5,898 bases of DNA from Acidobacteriaceae bacterium (GTDB taxonomy: Bacteria; Acidobacteriota; Terriglobia; Terriglobales; Acidobacteriaceae). The DNA lies in the NCBI GenBank assembly GCA_030044455.1, contig JASHVU010000444.1, forward strand, positions 1 to 5,898. The letters run 5' to 3'. A model generated the notes under the pieces. That model ran no database searches. It saw only the letters and a program-made list of their open reading frames with translations, and was not told the origin of the DNA. This document shows, piece by piece, positions 4,662-5,898 of this stretch (position 1 is its first letter; each line of letters begins with the position of its first letter). Made by a program: the position numbers and the translations under genes.

Positions 4662-5898
4662 ATGTTGACACCTTGTTCTGCTGCGGCACGACTGCGACTG
4701 TGTTTTCTGTGTATGATCCTGAGTTCCGTCACTTTGTCGGCGCAACGACGCGGTCGCGGCGGATCCGTCGACGAGTATGGGTTCCGCTTCCTAGGACCGG
4801 CCGTTGGTAATCGCGTTGCTTCCGTGGCCGGTATTCCCGGAGATCCGAGCACATGGTATGCGGGCGCAGCGTCAGGCGGCGTGTGGAAGTCGACCGATGG
4901 CGGAAATCGCTGGACTCCAATCTTTGACGAGGAACCGGTAGCGGCGATCGGAGCGCTGGCGGTGGCACCGTCTGATCCCAATGTGGTGTGGGTTGGAACC
5001 GGTGAAGCCTGGGCCATTCGCGATATCGACGTCACCGGCGATGGTGTTTACAAGTCCACCGACGCCGGCAAGACATGGCAGCACATGGGCCTCGATCAGA
5101 CTGGCCGGATCGGCCGCGTGGTCATTGATCCGCAGAACTCCGATCTCGTCTACGTGTGCGCGTTGGGAAGGCTGAGCGGCCCGCAGCAGGAGCGGGGCGT
5201 CTACCGCACCGAAGATGGCGGCAAGACATGGCAGCGTGTTCTCTTCGTTGACGAGAATACCGGCTGCTCCGGAATCGGAATCGATCCTGAGAATCCTCGT
5301 ACGCTGTTTGCAGGCATGTGGCAGGTGGAGATGCACACCTGGGGCGAGAACAGCGGCGGCCCGGGCAGCAGTGTCTACGTCTCGCACGATCGCGGTGTCA
5401 CATGGAAGCACATCGAGGGCCACGGACTACCTCACTCGCCTCTCGGCAAGATCGACATCGCAGTGGCTCCGACCGATTCGAATCGCGTCTACGCTCTGAT
5501 CGAGACGAACGAGCAAGGTTCGCTTTGGCGTTCCGACAATGGCGGCGAGGACTGGAACGTCGTGAGTTGGGACCGCACGCTCATCGGCCGCGCCGGCTAT
5601 TACATTCACCTTGCCGTTTCACCGGGCGACGAAAATAAGGTGCTGGTCTCGAACAGCAGCTTCCTGGTTTCGCTCGATGGTGGCCACACCTTCGAAACCA
5701 GACCCTGGGGTGGCGATAACCACGATATCTGGATGGATCCCAAAGATCCGAACCGCTTCGCCATCTCCTTTGACGGCGGCCTGGCCATCACCACGGTGGG
5801 CGGGAAGGGCTTCCACGACGTGACGCTGCCGATTGGCCAGATGTATCACGTTGCCGTCGATGACCAAATCCCCTACGACGTGTACGGCAACATGCAGG
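4662..5898 (+). CDS. Exported VPS10/sortilin-like beta-propeller protein with Asp-box repeats (3' end beyond window)
   Basis: The first 412 codons of a longer gene are present and the frame is open at the right edge. ATG at 4662 follows GGAG by 10 nt and begins a signal peptide: RLR (10-12), hydrophobic LCFLCMILSSVTLSA (13-27), cleavage before Q28. The mature part opens with FRFLGPAVGNRVASVAGIPGDP (41-62), typical of this family. Six Asp-box motifs of the SxDxGxxW type follow: STDGGNRW (77-84), STDAGKTW (132-139), TEDGGKTW (183-190), SHDRGVTW (241-248), SDNGGEDW (291-298) and SLDGGHTF (337-344). Their spacing of 46-58 residues fits propeller blades. Near the edge, IGQMYHVAVDDQIPYDVYGNMQ (391-412) is another familiar family stretch. 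Such proteins are often annotated as glycosyl hydrolase, sialidase-like or VPS10 domain proteins. The Asp-box is structural, though, and no catalytic residues can be assigned here, so an enzymatic role is not supported. It probably acts in the periplasm or outside the cell. It may share a transcript with the metallopeptidase gene 88 bp upstream. Confidence 0.85.
   Translation, partial: MLTPCSAAARLRLCFLCMILSSVTLSAQRRGRGGSVDEYGFRFLGPAVGNRVASVAGIPGDPSTWYAGAASGGVWKSTDGGNRWTPIFDEEPVAAIGALAVAPSDPNVVWVGTGEAWAIRDIDVTGDGVYKSTDAGKTWQHMGLDQTGRIGRVVIDPQNSDLVYVCALGRLSGPQQERGVYRTEDGGKTWQRVLFVDENTGCSGIGIDPENPRTLFAGMWQVEMHTWGENSGGPGSSVYVSHDRGVTWKHIEGHGLPHSPLGKIDIAVAPTDSNRVYALIETNEQGSLWRSDNGGEDWNVVSWDRTLIGRAGYYIHLAVSPGDENKVLVSNSSFLVSLDGGHTFETRPWGGDNHDIWMDPKDPNRFAISFDGGLAITTVGGKGFHDVTLPIGQMYHVAVDDQIPYDVYGNMQ

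Noticed and set aside
4872..5423. A 183-codon - strand open frame opposite the propeller gene
   Set aside because: The + strand frame here shows regularly spaced Asp-box motifs, which settles the coding strand.

Overview
The window comes from a GC-rich bacterial genome with all supported genes on the + strand. The gene types suggest an acidobacterium, possibly of the Terriglobales: long secreted proteins with Asp-box (BNR) repeats of the VPS10/sortilin-like type, a POTRA-less Omp85-type barrel, and secreted zinc proteases with a nidogen-like beta module. This is a judgement from protein style; no marker gene is present. Three of the four main products carry recognisable Sec signal peptides, so the region mostly encodes cell-envelope or exported proteins.

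Layout. Bases 1-36 are probably the last codons of an upstream gene. A small, very basic, cytoplasmic-looking protein of 113 aa (55-396) follows after a strong Shine-Dalgarno sequence. Its TAG stop is embedded in the Shine-Dalgarno sequence of the next gene, which encodes a 464-aa outer-membrane beta-barrel resembling the membrane domain of BamA/TamA (405-1799). These two genes are almost certainly cotranscribed and probably translationally coupled.

A 440-bp non-coding stretch (1800-2239) divides the window. It holds a terminator-like hairpin just after the barrel gene, a perfect 12-bp inverted repeat enclosing a second strong hairpin, and a candidate sigma70 promoter. The promoter spacer contains a 14-bp perfect palindrome plus a second GTATAC half, which looks like a GntR-type repressor operator. 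Beyond it is a leader of about 200 nt with a bulged hairpin and a 14-codon upstream reading frame whose TGA overlaps the next start codon as ATGA.

The second transcription unit begins with a 777-aa exported zinc metallopeptidase (2240-4573; HEMGH at residues 588-592). After 88 bp comes the first 412 codons of a large exported beta-propeller protein with six Asp-box motifs (4662 to the right edge, incomplete). Both products are predicted to act outside the cytoplasm. Shared regulation from the promoter near 2030 is plausible but unproven.

I found no RNA genes, CRISPR array, insertion sequence or phage genes. The most interesting items are the metallopeptidase of unassigned family, the coupled basic protein/barrel pair, and the operator-like promoter with its long leader. 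I do not see clear evidence for a wholly new multi-gene system.
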